Below are positions 25,689 through 33,473 of a DNA stretch of 64,000 bases, one piece after another; positions within the stretch are counted from its first letter, which is position 1, and every line of letters begins with the position of its first letter. Source of the stretch: Dactylosporangium vinaceum (lineage in GTDB: Bacteria > Actinomycetota > Actinomycetes > Mycobacteriales > Micromonosporaceae); contig NZ_CP061913.1 of assembly GCF_019904175.1 (NCBI RefSeq), forward strand, positions 9,238,001 through 9,302,000, written 5' to 3'. The notes beneath the pieces were generated by a model. That model worked only from the letters and a program-made list of their open reading frames with translations, was not told the origin of the DNA and ran no database searches. The position numbers and the translations under genes were made by a program.

Positions 25689-26072
25689 GTGATTCGCTTC
25701 GTCCTGAACGTCCTGTGGGTCATCTTCGGCGGCGGCCTCCTGCTGTTCCTCGGCTACGCTCTGGCCGCCCTGATCTGCCTCGTCCTCGTGGTCACGATCC
25801 CGTTCGCGATCGCGTCGTGGCGCCTGGCGATCTACTCGCTCTGGCCGTTCGGCCGCACGGTCCGCGCCAAGAACGGCGGCGGGGGCGCCGTCACCGGCGT
25901 GGCCAACATCCTGTGGGTCGTCCTGGCCGGCTGGTGGCTGGCCCTCACGCACATCACGGCGGGCATCACCCTGTGCGTGAGCCTCATCGGCATCCCCTTC
26001 GGCATCGCCCACTTCAAACTGGTCCCGGCCGCCTTCTGGCCCCTGGGCCGCGAGGTAGTAGATCTAGACTGA
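25689..26072 (+). CDS. YccF domain-containing membrane protein
   Basis: 127-aa integral membrane protein with two related halves: LNVLWVIFGGGLLLFLGYALAALI and ANILWVVLAGWWLALTHITAGIT. The repeated pattern IPFAIASWRLAIYSLWPFGR / IPFGIAHFKLVPAAFWPLGR is characteristic of the YccF (DUF307) family, whose function is poorly defined. GTG 25689 is the start. Its 3' end overlaps the convergent HerA-like gene by 9 nt. Confidence 0.88.
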   Translation: MIRFVLNVLWVIFGGGLLLFLGYALAALICLVLVVTIPFAIASWRLAIYSLWPFGRTVRAKNGGGGAVTGVANILWVVLAGWWLALTHITAGITLCVSLIGIPFGIAHFKLVPAAFWPLGREVVDLD

Positions 26073-29000
26073 CCCACCCCACCCGGCCCGCTCCACGACT
26101 TCCTCAGTCGTCAGCGGCGCCGACGGGTGGTGGCTGAGACACAGCGGCGCCCGAACCCTCTGCGGCGGCTCCCCCTCCACCGCCACATAAAACTCGCCCG
26201 CCCGCAATCCCCCGACTTCCGGCACGTCACCACCCTTCACCCGGGCCAGCTCCCGCGCCGCATCGATCTGCACCTGGGCGTTCAGCAAGCCGTAGAACTG
26301 GGTGGTGGCGTTGCCCGAGATCCGGTTGTGCAGCCCTTTCGGCGCCTGGGTCGCGAAGAGCAGCCCCAGCCCGTACTTGCGCGCCTGCGCGGCCAGCGCC
26401 AGCGTGCTCTGCGTGCAGGCCGTCATCGCGCCCGAGGGAGCCAGCGTCTGCGCCTCGTCCATCACGAACAGGCCGAGCAGTGGCCGGTTCCGGGCCGGAT
26501 GCTTCTTGATCCAGGCGAACAGCGCCATCTGCAGCTGGTTCACGAAGCCTTGCCGGGCGTCCTCGGACGGCAGCCCAATCAGGCTGATCACCGAGATCCG
26601 GGCCCGCTTGCCGGGCGCCGGAGTCAGCAGGACGCCTGGGTCCGCCGGTGCGCCGCTACCGCCGAACATCGGGTCGTTGTCCATGGCCGCGGTGAGCGAC
26701 TGGGCCAGGCCGGCCGCGATCTTGTCCGCATCGGCGAGCCCGCTGACCCCATCAGGCAGTTCGGCGAGCAGGCCGATGAGCGCTGGGAGGCCCTGACCGC
26801 CCGAGCGCGCGAAGTGCTCGGTCGCCTTCCGCAGGACCGCGAGCCCCAGGTGCGCCTTCGTCGTGCGCCCGCCGAGCCCGGCCCGCGGGGCCAGCGCCGC
26901 CACCGCCGCCTCGACGGCCTCGGCGAACTCGTCAGGATCAGCCCGGACGGCCGCGAAGTCCGGTAGCGGCTGGAAGCTTAGCGGCCGCCCGGCCTCACGG
27001 CGGGGTGTCCACACCACGACCTCCGTCTCGGCCAGATACTCCGCGGCCCGCTCCCGGTCCCCGCTGCCCCACGACTCCGGCGCCTCCGGCCATGGGTCTC
27101 CGAGCCGAGCCAGGTCATTGTTGGGGTCGAGCACGATCGCCGACACTCCGTGCAGCGCACACTCCTCCACCAACCGCCGGATGAGCACCGTCTTGCCGGA
27201 CCCCGAGCCCGCGAATATAGCTACGTGCTTGCGCAGCGCCTCCAGCGGCACCCGGACCGGCTGCCCGCCCTCGTGGTCGTAGCCGACCACGATCTCCGCA
27301 GCGACGGGCTCGGCCTCGCGGAGCGCCATACGCGCCCGGGCCTCGGCCTCGCTCCAGGTGCCCGCGTCGGCCAGCGCCCGCCTGAACAGTGCGACCTCGG
27401 CTGTCGGCTGCCGCTTGACCAGCCACGCCTGCAACTCCGTCGGGCTCTCGTCCTGGAGTTCCCGCAGTGCCCAGAGCGTCCGCAGATCCGCATCGTCGAT
27501 CGCGAGCGTCAGCCCGCCGGCGCGCTGAAACTCCTTGATCTCCGCCTGTGTCTTCGCCCCGGACGACCACGGCCCATTGCGGATCAGCACCAGCTTGCGC
27601 TTGGGTACCTCGGCGGAGAGCCCCGCGGCCCGCCGCGCGCGACGAAACCGATTCAGCGCGGCAAGTGCCTGATGGGTGTCGCTGACGGCCCGGAAGCACC
27701 AGTGCACCTGGTCCTCCGTCCCCTCATCGAGTGTCCGCCGCAGCCGCGCGTGGAGGTCGGGATTGGCACTGGGCGGCGGGTCGAGCGTGAACACCTCGGC
27801 CCCTTCGCCACGCTCGAGAATCCATGCCGTCAACCCGGCCGCCAGCAGCTCCGGAAATACGGAGTCCTCTGTGGCCCCCTCGAGCGCGGCCGTGACCTCA
27901 GCATCGCGCCGCAGCTGCTCGAACCGCGCCTCGATCCGCTCATGGACCTCATCGGGCGCCTCCGGCGTCACCGGGACAGAGATCGTGGGCTCGTCGACGT
28001 CCTGAACGGTGTTCAGATGCGTCAGCTCCCGCAACTCGCCCGACCGCAGGCAGTCCCGAACGTGACTGTCGATCTCCTTGAGCAGTTGGCGCGGCGTGTA
28101 CAGGCCGACCGCGGAAAACGCAGTCGGCCGGACCGGCCAGGTTGGGTAGGGCGGCGTGAATTTCAACGCCGCGTAACGGACGGCGAACCGCCGCTCGACG
28201 ATTTCCTGGGCGAGCCGGGCGTCGATGACTCCCTTGAGCACCGGAGTGCCGCGGAACCGGTCGTCCATGGTGGTCGTCGCGCGTTGGGCGATCAGTGTCC
28301 AAGTCGATGGCAGGCACGCGACGACGGTCAGCGTTCGCCGTGTTCGCTCACGCAGGCGGAGGAGACCACCGGCAACGCTCTCAAGCGCGGTCGCCTGTGC
28401 GCGATTGGCTTGGGAGTCGGTGTTGAGCTCCAGATCCGCGCTCAGTTCAGCCTGAGCGACAAGCGTGTCGATCTGATCCACCGCGATGACCGCCGGACCG
28501 GTGAGGGCCAGCAGCATCGACAGCTCGTGGACGATGTCCTCCGCAGTGTGCGGCCGGCGCCGAATGCCCCAGGAGCTCCGTTCACCGGCCACCGACTCTT
28601 CGTCGGAGTCGAAGTAGCTGTCGGCGATGTCGCGATGCTCGGACCTGGTGGAGACGCTGAGGGCGAGGGCCCGCGCCGTGTCCCGGCTCAGATTCGCCTC
28701 GAACTCATCCGACGCCAGCAGCCCCTCGATGAAGGCATCAAGCGCGGGACGGGTCAGCTCGGTTTCCCCCATGACCGCTCGGCGGGCCGTCCGGGGTGCG
28801 CCGATGCGCGAGGTCAACCGGCGCAGCAGCAGGTGAAGCTGGGTGATGTCGCCGCCGAGCACCGGCCGGGCCAGGCTCTCCCGCATATAGGCCAGGACGC
28901 TGGGCCAGAAGCTCTTCTCGTCGAGCAGGCTGACCAGGAAGAAATATCCGCCTCGTTCCTGTACGCGCTCGCGGAGCCAGCCGAGCATGTGCGTCTTGCC

Positions 29001-29204
29001 CGAGCCGCCGCGGCCCAGCATCGCCAGGCTGATCGGGCTGGGACCGGGGCTGGCGGCGGCGTCTTCGACGCCCGCCATCAGATCCTCCAGCACGTCCTCG
29101 TACAGACCGTCGACGTGCAGCGGTGAACGCCGCCAGACGTCGTCCGGCACCGGCGCCCAGCTCAGGCGAAGGGCAGCGAGCGCGGCGCGTTGTTCTTTGA
29201 TCAT
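26064..29204 (-). CDS. Two-ATPase protein: AAA/STAND-like plus HerA/FtsK-like
   Basis: 1046-aa soluble protein with two P-loop domains. The first has Walker A GRGGSGKT (residues 64-71) and Walker B AVIAVDQIDTL. The second, in the C-terminal 400 residues, has Walker A FAGSGSGKTVLIRR (about 661-674), a strand VSAIVLDPNNDLARLGDPW, Walker B GLFVMDEAQTLAPS and LLFATQAPKGLHNRISGNATTQFYGL, all typical of HerA/DUF87 DNA-translocating ATPases. A VPLEALRKHVAIFAG entry is also HerA-like. It overlaps the preceding wHTH gene by 4 nt and belongs to a three-gene operon with a STAND regulator. HerA-type ATPases drive several antiphage systems with nuclease or NADase partners, but no nuclease motif is evident here. 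Defence is plausible, not shown. Confidence 0.82.
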   Translation of the reverse strand: MIKEQRAALAALRLSWAPVPDDVWRRSPLHVDGLYEDVLEDLMAGVEDAAASPGPSPISLAMLGRGGSGKTHMLGWLRERVQERGGYFFLVSLLDEKSFWPSVLAYMRESLARPVLGGDITQLHLLLRRLTSRIGAPRTARRAVMGETELTRPALDAFIEGLLASDEFEANLSRDTARALALSVSTRSEHRDIADSYFDSDEESVAGERSSWGIRRRPHTAEDIVHELSMLLALTGPAVIAVDQIDTLVAQAELSADLELNTDSQANRAQATALESVAGGLLRLRERTRRTLTVVACLPSTWTLIAQRATTTMDDRFRGTPVLKGVIDARLAQEIVERRFAVRYAALKFTPPYPTWPVRPTAFSAVGLYTPRQLLKEIDSHVRDCLRSGELRELTHLNTVQDVDEPTISVPVTPEAPDEVHERIEARFEQLRRDAEVTAALEGATEDSVFPELLAAGLTAWILERGEGAEVFTLDPPPSANPDLHARLRRTLDEGTEDQVHWCFRAVSDTHQALAALNRFRRARRAAGLSAEVPKRKLVLIRNGPWSSGAKTQAEIKEFQRAGGLTLAIDDADLRTLWALRELQDESPTELQAWLVKRQPTAEVALFRRALADAGTWSEAEARARMALREAEPVAAEIVVGYDHEGGQPVRVPLEALRKHVAIFAGSGSGKTVLIRRLVEECALHGVSAIVLDPNNDLARLGDPWPEAPESWGSGDRERAAEYLAETEVVVWTPRREAGRPLSFQPLPDFAAVRADPDEFAEAVEAAVAALAPRAGLGGRTTKAHLGLAVLRKATEHFARSGGQGLPALIGLLAELPDGVSGLADADKIAAGLAQSLTAAMDNDPMFGGSGAPADPGVLLTPAPGKRARISVISLIGLPSEDARQGFVNQLQMALFAWIKKHPARNRPLLGLFVMDEAQTLAPSGAMTACTQSTLALAAQARKYGLGLLFATQAPKGLHNRISGNATTQFYGLLNAQVQIDAARELARVKGGDVPEVGGLRAGEFYVAVEGEPPQRVRAPLCLSHHPSAPLTTEEVVERAGWGGSV

Positions 29205-29791
29205 CGCAAGCCGATCGCCAAGAGGTGCCTGGCCTCGCCGCCGATCTTCACGGCCGCCCGGCGATCCTCGACTGTGAGCGTCTTCTGGTTCGCCTCGGGC
29301 TCCAGCTGGATGTCCGGGGTGTTGTACAAACGCTCGAGTGCCGCGTCCAGGTCGGCCCTCGACACGTCGCTGAACAGCGGCCGGAGCCGGGTCAGGCTCA
29401 CCCAGGCGCCGGCCTCAGTGGCGAGCTCGGTGTAGGCCGACCGGATCCGCTGATCGAGTCCACCCCGCGCCTGTGGCCGTCGGGGCGCGTCGAGGAGGTG
29501 AGCGTGCAAGGCAGCCAGCGCGGCCCAGAGTTGCCTCTCTTTGTCCGAACCCTCCCCCACGGCAGTCAACCGGTCCTGCAACGTGTTCTTGCCCTTCTCC
29601 GACAACTTGTGCTTATAGGGGCGGCTTTTGGTCTCGGACTCGACGTAGCCGTTCCCGTTGAGCCGGGCGAAGTTGTCGCCGATCAGCCTGACCCCATGAG
29701 CCTTATCCATCTGGGTGTTGGAAAGCTGGCGATTTTCGAGCTGCAGCAGGATGAGGAATGCGTAGTCCGTTGGAGTCAGGTCGTCAGACAT
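29201..29791 (-). CDS. Winged-helix protein of HerA-like operon
   Basis: 196-aa protein. The N-terminus reads as a MarR/PadR-like winged helix: TPTDYAFLILLQLENRQLSN, DKAHGVRLIGDNFARLNGNGYVES, then the basic wing SRPYKHKLSEKGKNTL. The C-terminal half is helical and unassigned (DLDAALERLYNTPDIQLEPE). The start overlaps the upstream STAND gene by 8 nt and the stop overlaps the ATPase start by 4 nt. This suggests a stoichiometric partner that recruits the ATPase to DNA, rather than only a repressor. Alternatively it autoregulates the operon. Confidence 0.75.
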   Translation of the reverse strand: MSDDLTPTDYAFLILLQLENRQLSNTQMDKAHGVRLIGDNFARLNGNGYVESETKSRPYKHKLSEKGKNTLQDRLTAVGEGSDKERQLWAALAALHAHLLDAPRRPQARGGLDQRIRSAYTELATEAGAWVSLTRLRPLFSDVSRADLDAALERLYNTPDIQLEPEANQKTLTVEDRRAAVKIGGEARHLLAIGLR

Positions 29792-31976
29792 CGGTGGTCC
29801 TTCCGGAAGGGGGTGAGAGAGGCCGTCCGTCGGCGGACAGGCCGAACGCGCGCAGGTGGGCCACTTGCTGCGGTGACTTGAGTTCGTCGGCCGTGTAGAG
29901 CGCGAGCAGCCGGTCGGCCGCGCCGAGCGTGCCGGCCTCTACCTCGGCCTGGAGGCCTTCGACGTCGCGCAGGGCGAACAGCAGGGCGCAGAGCTGGCGG
30001 GCCGCCTCCGGATCCGGGCCAGCCGCGGCCCGTAGCGCGGCCAGTTGCGACTCAGCGCCCTCTGGATGCCGGCCTTCGGCGTGAGCTTTCGACAGGCGCA
30101 GCGCAGCGGCCGGATCGCCGGCGCCGGCCCGGGCCTCCAGCCGTGCGAGGTCCCCGCGGGTGAGGTACAGGTCGGCAAGGGCCTCGGCGGCGTACCGGTG
30201 TTCGCCGTCCGCGCGCTCCTCCAGCTCACGAAGGCGGCCGAGGTCGGCCAAGCGCTCGACCAGTTCCTCACCGGCGAGCACGTCCCCGGCATCGGCCCGC
30301 CGGCGCAGGTCGTCGCATACACCACCGTCGGCAAGCATGTCGTCAAGACGCTGACGGACGGCCGCGTCACCGGCGGCCGCCGGGCGTAGTTGCTCGGCCA
30401 ATTCCCAGAGTTCCTGCGCCCGGGCGAGATGCCAGCTCGCGTTGCGGTCTCTCGGATTGCTGTCCAGCCTCCAGCGCAGGACCCGTATTCCCGCCTCGAA
30501 CCGGTCCTGGCGGATCAGGAGCTGGGCGAGCTCGGTTGCCGCCACCCCGTCGCCGAATTCGTTGGCGAGTCGTTCGAGGGCGGGCTCAGCGTAGACGAAC
30601 CGCAGCCGCGCCGTGGCGCTGTCCGAGAGCCGGCGCAGGTCGGCCGGGCGGTTGATCCGGGTGACAAGTGCGTCCCAGGCTTCGTGCGGCACACGCTCCG
30701 TCCGGCGGTGACGCCCGAGGTGCTGGGCCAGGTAGTCGGCGACGATGTACCCGGCGAACGTGCCGGGGCGCCCGCCGTCCATCGGCCGCAGCGCCGTCAC
30801 ATCGCCGTGCAGCGGTCGGGTTGCGTGCGGCAGCGCGTGGTGCAGCCATTCATCCACAGATGCGACGCGCTGCGGGCCAGGCAGATAGCCGAACATGGCC
30901 GCCGCGAGCAGATCCTCGGTCAGCGGCGCCTGCACGCCGAGCCGGTGCGCATCAGCCGCCACGGTGATCATCGCTTTCGCGTAGGGATTGGGCGCGATCG
31001 TCCAGGCGCGCACGAGCGCGGGGCCCCCGGCCAGGGCCTGGGTCACCCCGGTGTCACGCGTGTTCAGCGCGATCCGGATCCGGTTGTCCACCGCCGCCTT
31101 GTCATCGGCCTCCTGCAGCTCGGCCGGGCTGAAGGCATCCGGGACGTCGATCACGATGGCGGTCTGCAGCAGTCGTCGCACGTCGGCGGCCTCGTCCGTG
31201 TCGCGCAGCCCCGGCGCACTCCGGGCGTCGTACTGATCTGGCCACAGCGTGCCGACGATGAGATTCGGCCTGCGCATGAGCGCGCCGATGCAGGCGGACG
31301 AAAGGTGCGGACGGCCGCCCAGATAACGCTGGAGCTCATCGAGCCAGAAGACGGTCTGGCTGGGCGGGTCATGCCGGAGTTGCAGCAGCTCGTCGGTCTC
31401 GCTGGGATGGATGAGCCACCAGTTCGGCGCGACGGCCATGACCGCCTCGTACAGCGAGCGGGTCTTGCCGGTCGACGAGCCGCCGACGAGCACCACGAAG
31501 CGGCCGCGGTTCGAACCGTCGGTGGCCAGCGCGGCCCGCAGTCCGAAATCGAAGTCCCGCTCGACGTACTCGGGAAGGTCGTCGGCCGCGGCCGGATCGC
31601 CGATCGCGCTGTGGATGCCGAGGTCCCGCGGTGACGCGGCGTCGAACCGGTCCAGGGCGGCTCGGCGCACGGCGGCGCCCCGCTCCGCGGCCCAGATCCG
31701 CTGCCGGGCTTCGAGCCACGGCTGGTGCAACGGCTCGGGAACATCGCAGACAGCGAGCAGGGCCAGCAGCGTTCGATGATTGATCAGCGTCCTGCCGTTG
31801 AACGCCTTGCTCATGGTGGCCTTCTTGAGCGGCAGCGGCCGGTCCCTGGTCCTCTTCTCGATTTCCCCGAGCGTGAGCCCCTGACGGTCACGCAGGGCAT
31901 TCAGGGCCGCGCCGAGCTCGGCTCGCGTCCGGGCACGGGCCGGATCGAACAGTGATTCGGGCGTCAGCGGGCTCAC
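29784..31976 (-). CDS. HTH + STAND-type NTPase + repeat protein
   Basis: 730-aa protein, GTG 31976. Residues about 18-75 form an Xre-like helix-turn-helix (LGAALNALRDRQGLTLGEIE, ATMSKAFNGRTLINHRTLLALL). A P-loop NTPase follows with Walker A GGSSTGKT (165-172) and Walker B TVFWLDELQRYLG. Next comes a helical region, and the last 250 residues are alpha-helical repeats (TPR/Sel1-like, for example ALADLYLTRGDLARLEARAGAGD). This architecture is that of actinobacterial STAND regulators that sense a ligand through the repeats. It heads an overlapping three-gene operon and is preceded by a CTGACGGA element shared with the caspase locus. Confidence 0.82.
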   Translation of the reverse strand: MSPLTPESLFDPARARTRAELGAALNALRDRQGLTLGEIEKRTRDRPLPLKKATMSKAFNGRTLINHRTLLALLAVCDVPEPLHQPWLEARQRIWAAERGAAVRRAALDRFDAASPRDLGIHSAIGDPAAADDLPEYVERDFDFGLRAALATDGSNRGRFVVLVGGSSTGKTRSLYEAVMAVAPNWWLIHPSETDELLQLRHDPPSQTVFWLDELQRYLGGRPHLSSACIGALMRRPNLIVGTLWPDQYDARSAPGLRDTDEAADVRRLLQTAIVIDVPDAFSPAELQEADDKAAVDNRIRIALNTRDTGVTQALAGGPALVRAWTIAPNPYAKAMITVAADAHRLGVQAPLTEDLLAAAMFGYLPGPQRVASVDEWLHHALPHATRPLHGDVTALRPMDGGRPGTFAGYIVADYLAQHLGRHRRTERVPHEAWDALVTRINRPADLRRLSDSATARLRFVYAEPALERLANEFGDGVAATELAQLLIRQDRFEAGIRVLRWRLDSNPRDRNASWHLARAQELWELAEQLRPAAAGDAAVRQRLDDMLADGGVCDDLRRRADAGDVLAGEELVERLADLGRLRELEERADGEHRYAAEALADLYLTRGDLARLEARAGAGDPAAALRLSKAHAEGRHPEGAESQLAALRAAAGPDPEAARQLCALLFALRDVEGLQAEVEAGTLGAADRLLALYTADELKSPQQVAHLRAFGLSADGRPLSPPSGRTTDV

Positions 31977-32022
31977 CCCCCAATCGCCGGCCCTCGCGGG
32001 TGACCACCGATCTGGACGTCAC

Positions 32023-32035
32023 GTTACTGACGGAC
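32023..32035 (-). promoter_or_regulatory. 13-mer GTTACTGACGGAC upstream of HTH-STAND operon
   Basis: Near-identical to GTAACTGACGGAC at 14680-14692; the core lies 51 nt before the start codon of the HTH-STAND gene. Candidate common regulatory site of the two conflict-type loci. Confidence 0.5.
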
Positions 32036-32127
32036 AGCGGGGAATGACATCGACGACCGTCAGGCTGTGCGCGCCGTTTGGCCCAACCGTTCCGGCTCGC
32101 GGCGCGCCACCGAAGGCGCCTACCGGC

Positions 32128-33390
32128 TCAGCGGCACTGGGCGACGGTGGCGCGGAGCTTGCTCTCGATGACTCGGATGGCCGACTGCTTCACGCGGGCC
32201 GCGAACGCCGGGTCGGCCTTCGCGGCAGCGACCAGGGCCTCGGTCATCGGGGCGGCGTCGGAGAGGCGGACGCTGAGGGCCATGTCGCCGCCGGCCTGGA
32301 TGAACTTCACGGCGCGCTGGCCCACCGGGGTCGAGCTCACGGCCACCGCGGAGCCCAGGTCGTCGGAGAGGACGAGGCCGGTGAAGCCCATCTTCTCGCG
32401 GAGCAGGCCGGTGACGATGGGCTGGGAGAAGGCGGCGACGTTCTTGGGGTCGAGCTTCGGGTACGCCGCGGACGAGATCATCACCGCGGCCGACCCGGCG
32501 GCGATGCCGCTGGCGAAGGGCTTGAGGATCGGGTCGTCGGCGGTCGTCAGCGGGTCCTGGGCGCCCGTCGACGTGTCCGTGTTGAGCCGGACTCGGCCCA
32601 GTCCGGGGAAATGCTTGAGCGTCGTCAGTACACCCACGCCTTGAATCGCCTGCACCACCGTCACCACATCCTCGGCGACGGGGTCGGGCGTGGCGCCGTA
32701 CTGCCGCTCGAACCCTCCGATCGGCGGGTTGTTCTTGCCCACGTCGGTGGGGACCACGTCCGCGACGGGCGCGAGGTCGATCGTGATGCCGATCCCCTTG
32801 AGCAGCCGGGCCCACTCGGCCGTGCGGTCCCCGAGCTCGGTCTTGTCCAGCTTCCCCTGGTTCACCGCGGTCGGGATGGCCGGGAAGTCGGCACCCTTGA
32901 GCGTCTGGACCTGCCCGCCCTCCTGGTCGATGCCGATCTGCAGGCCGATCCCGAGACTCGATTGGGCCGCCTCCTGCAGCTGCCCGATCTGCTGCTTGAG
33001 CGACGCCGCGGAGGCCGACGATCGTCCCGCCAGAAAGACGCCGCCGATTTTGTACTTCTGGATCGTCGACGTCGCATTGAGGGGTGCACTGAGCGGAGTA
33101 CCGATCATAAGCAGCTGCGCCGCCTGCTCCTCGATCGGCAGCTGCCCGACGAGCTTCTCCGCGCACCCCGCAGCGGCGGGCGGCGTGCCCGGCGGCGCCG
33201 AACCCTGCACGCTGCCACCGGGCGCGGCGCCGGGCGGGGGCTTGGCCACCGGCGAGTCGGAGCCGGACCCGGCCACGGCGAACGCGACACCGCCGCCGAT
33301 CAGCACGACGGCGGCCAACGCCACGACCGCCCACACGGGGAACGGCCCGATCCGCCCGCGCTCGGCGATCCGGCGCGTTCCTCTCGGCAT
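32128..33390 (-). CDS. Glycoside hydrolase family 3, NagZ-like
   Basis: 420-aa membrane-anchored or secreted GH3 N-terminal-domain protein. A basic N-terminus and a single hydrophobic segment (FPVWAVVALAAVVLIGGGVAFAV) precede a Pro/Gly linker and the TIM-barrel domain. Family motifs include GGVFLAGRSS, IGIDQEGGQVQTL, KHFPGLGR and GLVLSDDLGS (Asp nucleophile segment). The NagZ acid/base motif normally ends D-S/T-H; here the equivalent is NTDTS, so the His is Ser. The probable substrate class is beta-N-acetylglucosaminides of the cell wall, but activity may be altered. It is the last of three envelope-type minus-strand genes. Confidence 0.88.
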   Translation of the reverse strand: MPRGTRRIAERGRIGPFPVWAVVALAAVVLIGGGVAFAVAGSGSDSPVAKPPPGAAPGGSVQGSAPPGTPPAAAGCAEKLVGQLPIEEQAAQLLMIGTPLSAPLNATSTIQKYKIGGVFLAGRSSASAASLKQQIGQLQEAAQSSLGIGLQIGIDQEGGQVQTLKGADFPAIPTAVNQGKLDKTELGDRTAEWARLLKGIGITIDLAPVADVVPTDVGKNNPPIGGFERQYGATPDPVAEDVVTVVQAIQGVGVLTTLKHFPGLGRVRLNTDTSTGAQDPLTTADDPILKPFASGIAAGSAAVMISSAAYPKLDPKNVAAFSQPIVTGLLREKMGFTGLVLSDDLGSAVAVSSTPVGQRAVKFIQAGGDMALSVRLSDAAPMTEALVAAAKADPAFAARVKQSAIRVIESKLRATVAQCR

Positions 33391-33473
33391 CCGTTCGACT
33401 CCATCCGCGGGCGGGAAAGCAGGCGCTCACGACAATACGCAAGGCCCGCACGAGCCGCCCATCGGCGCAACCG

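Noticed and set aside
27150..29126. 658-codon plus-strand open frame opposite the HerA-like gene
   Set aside because: It reads as antisense low-information sequence; the minus strand has two P-loop domains.
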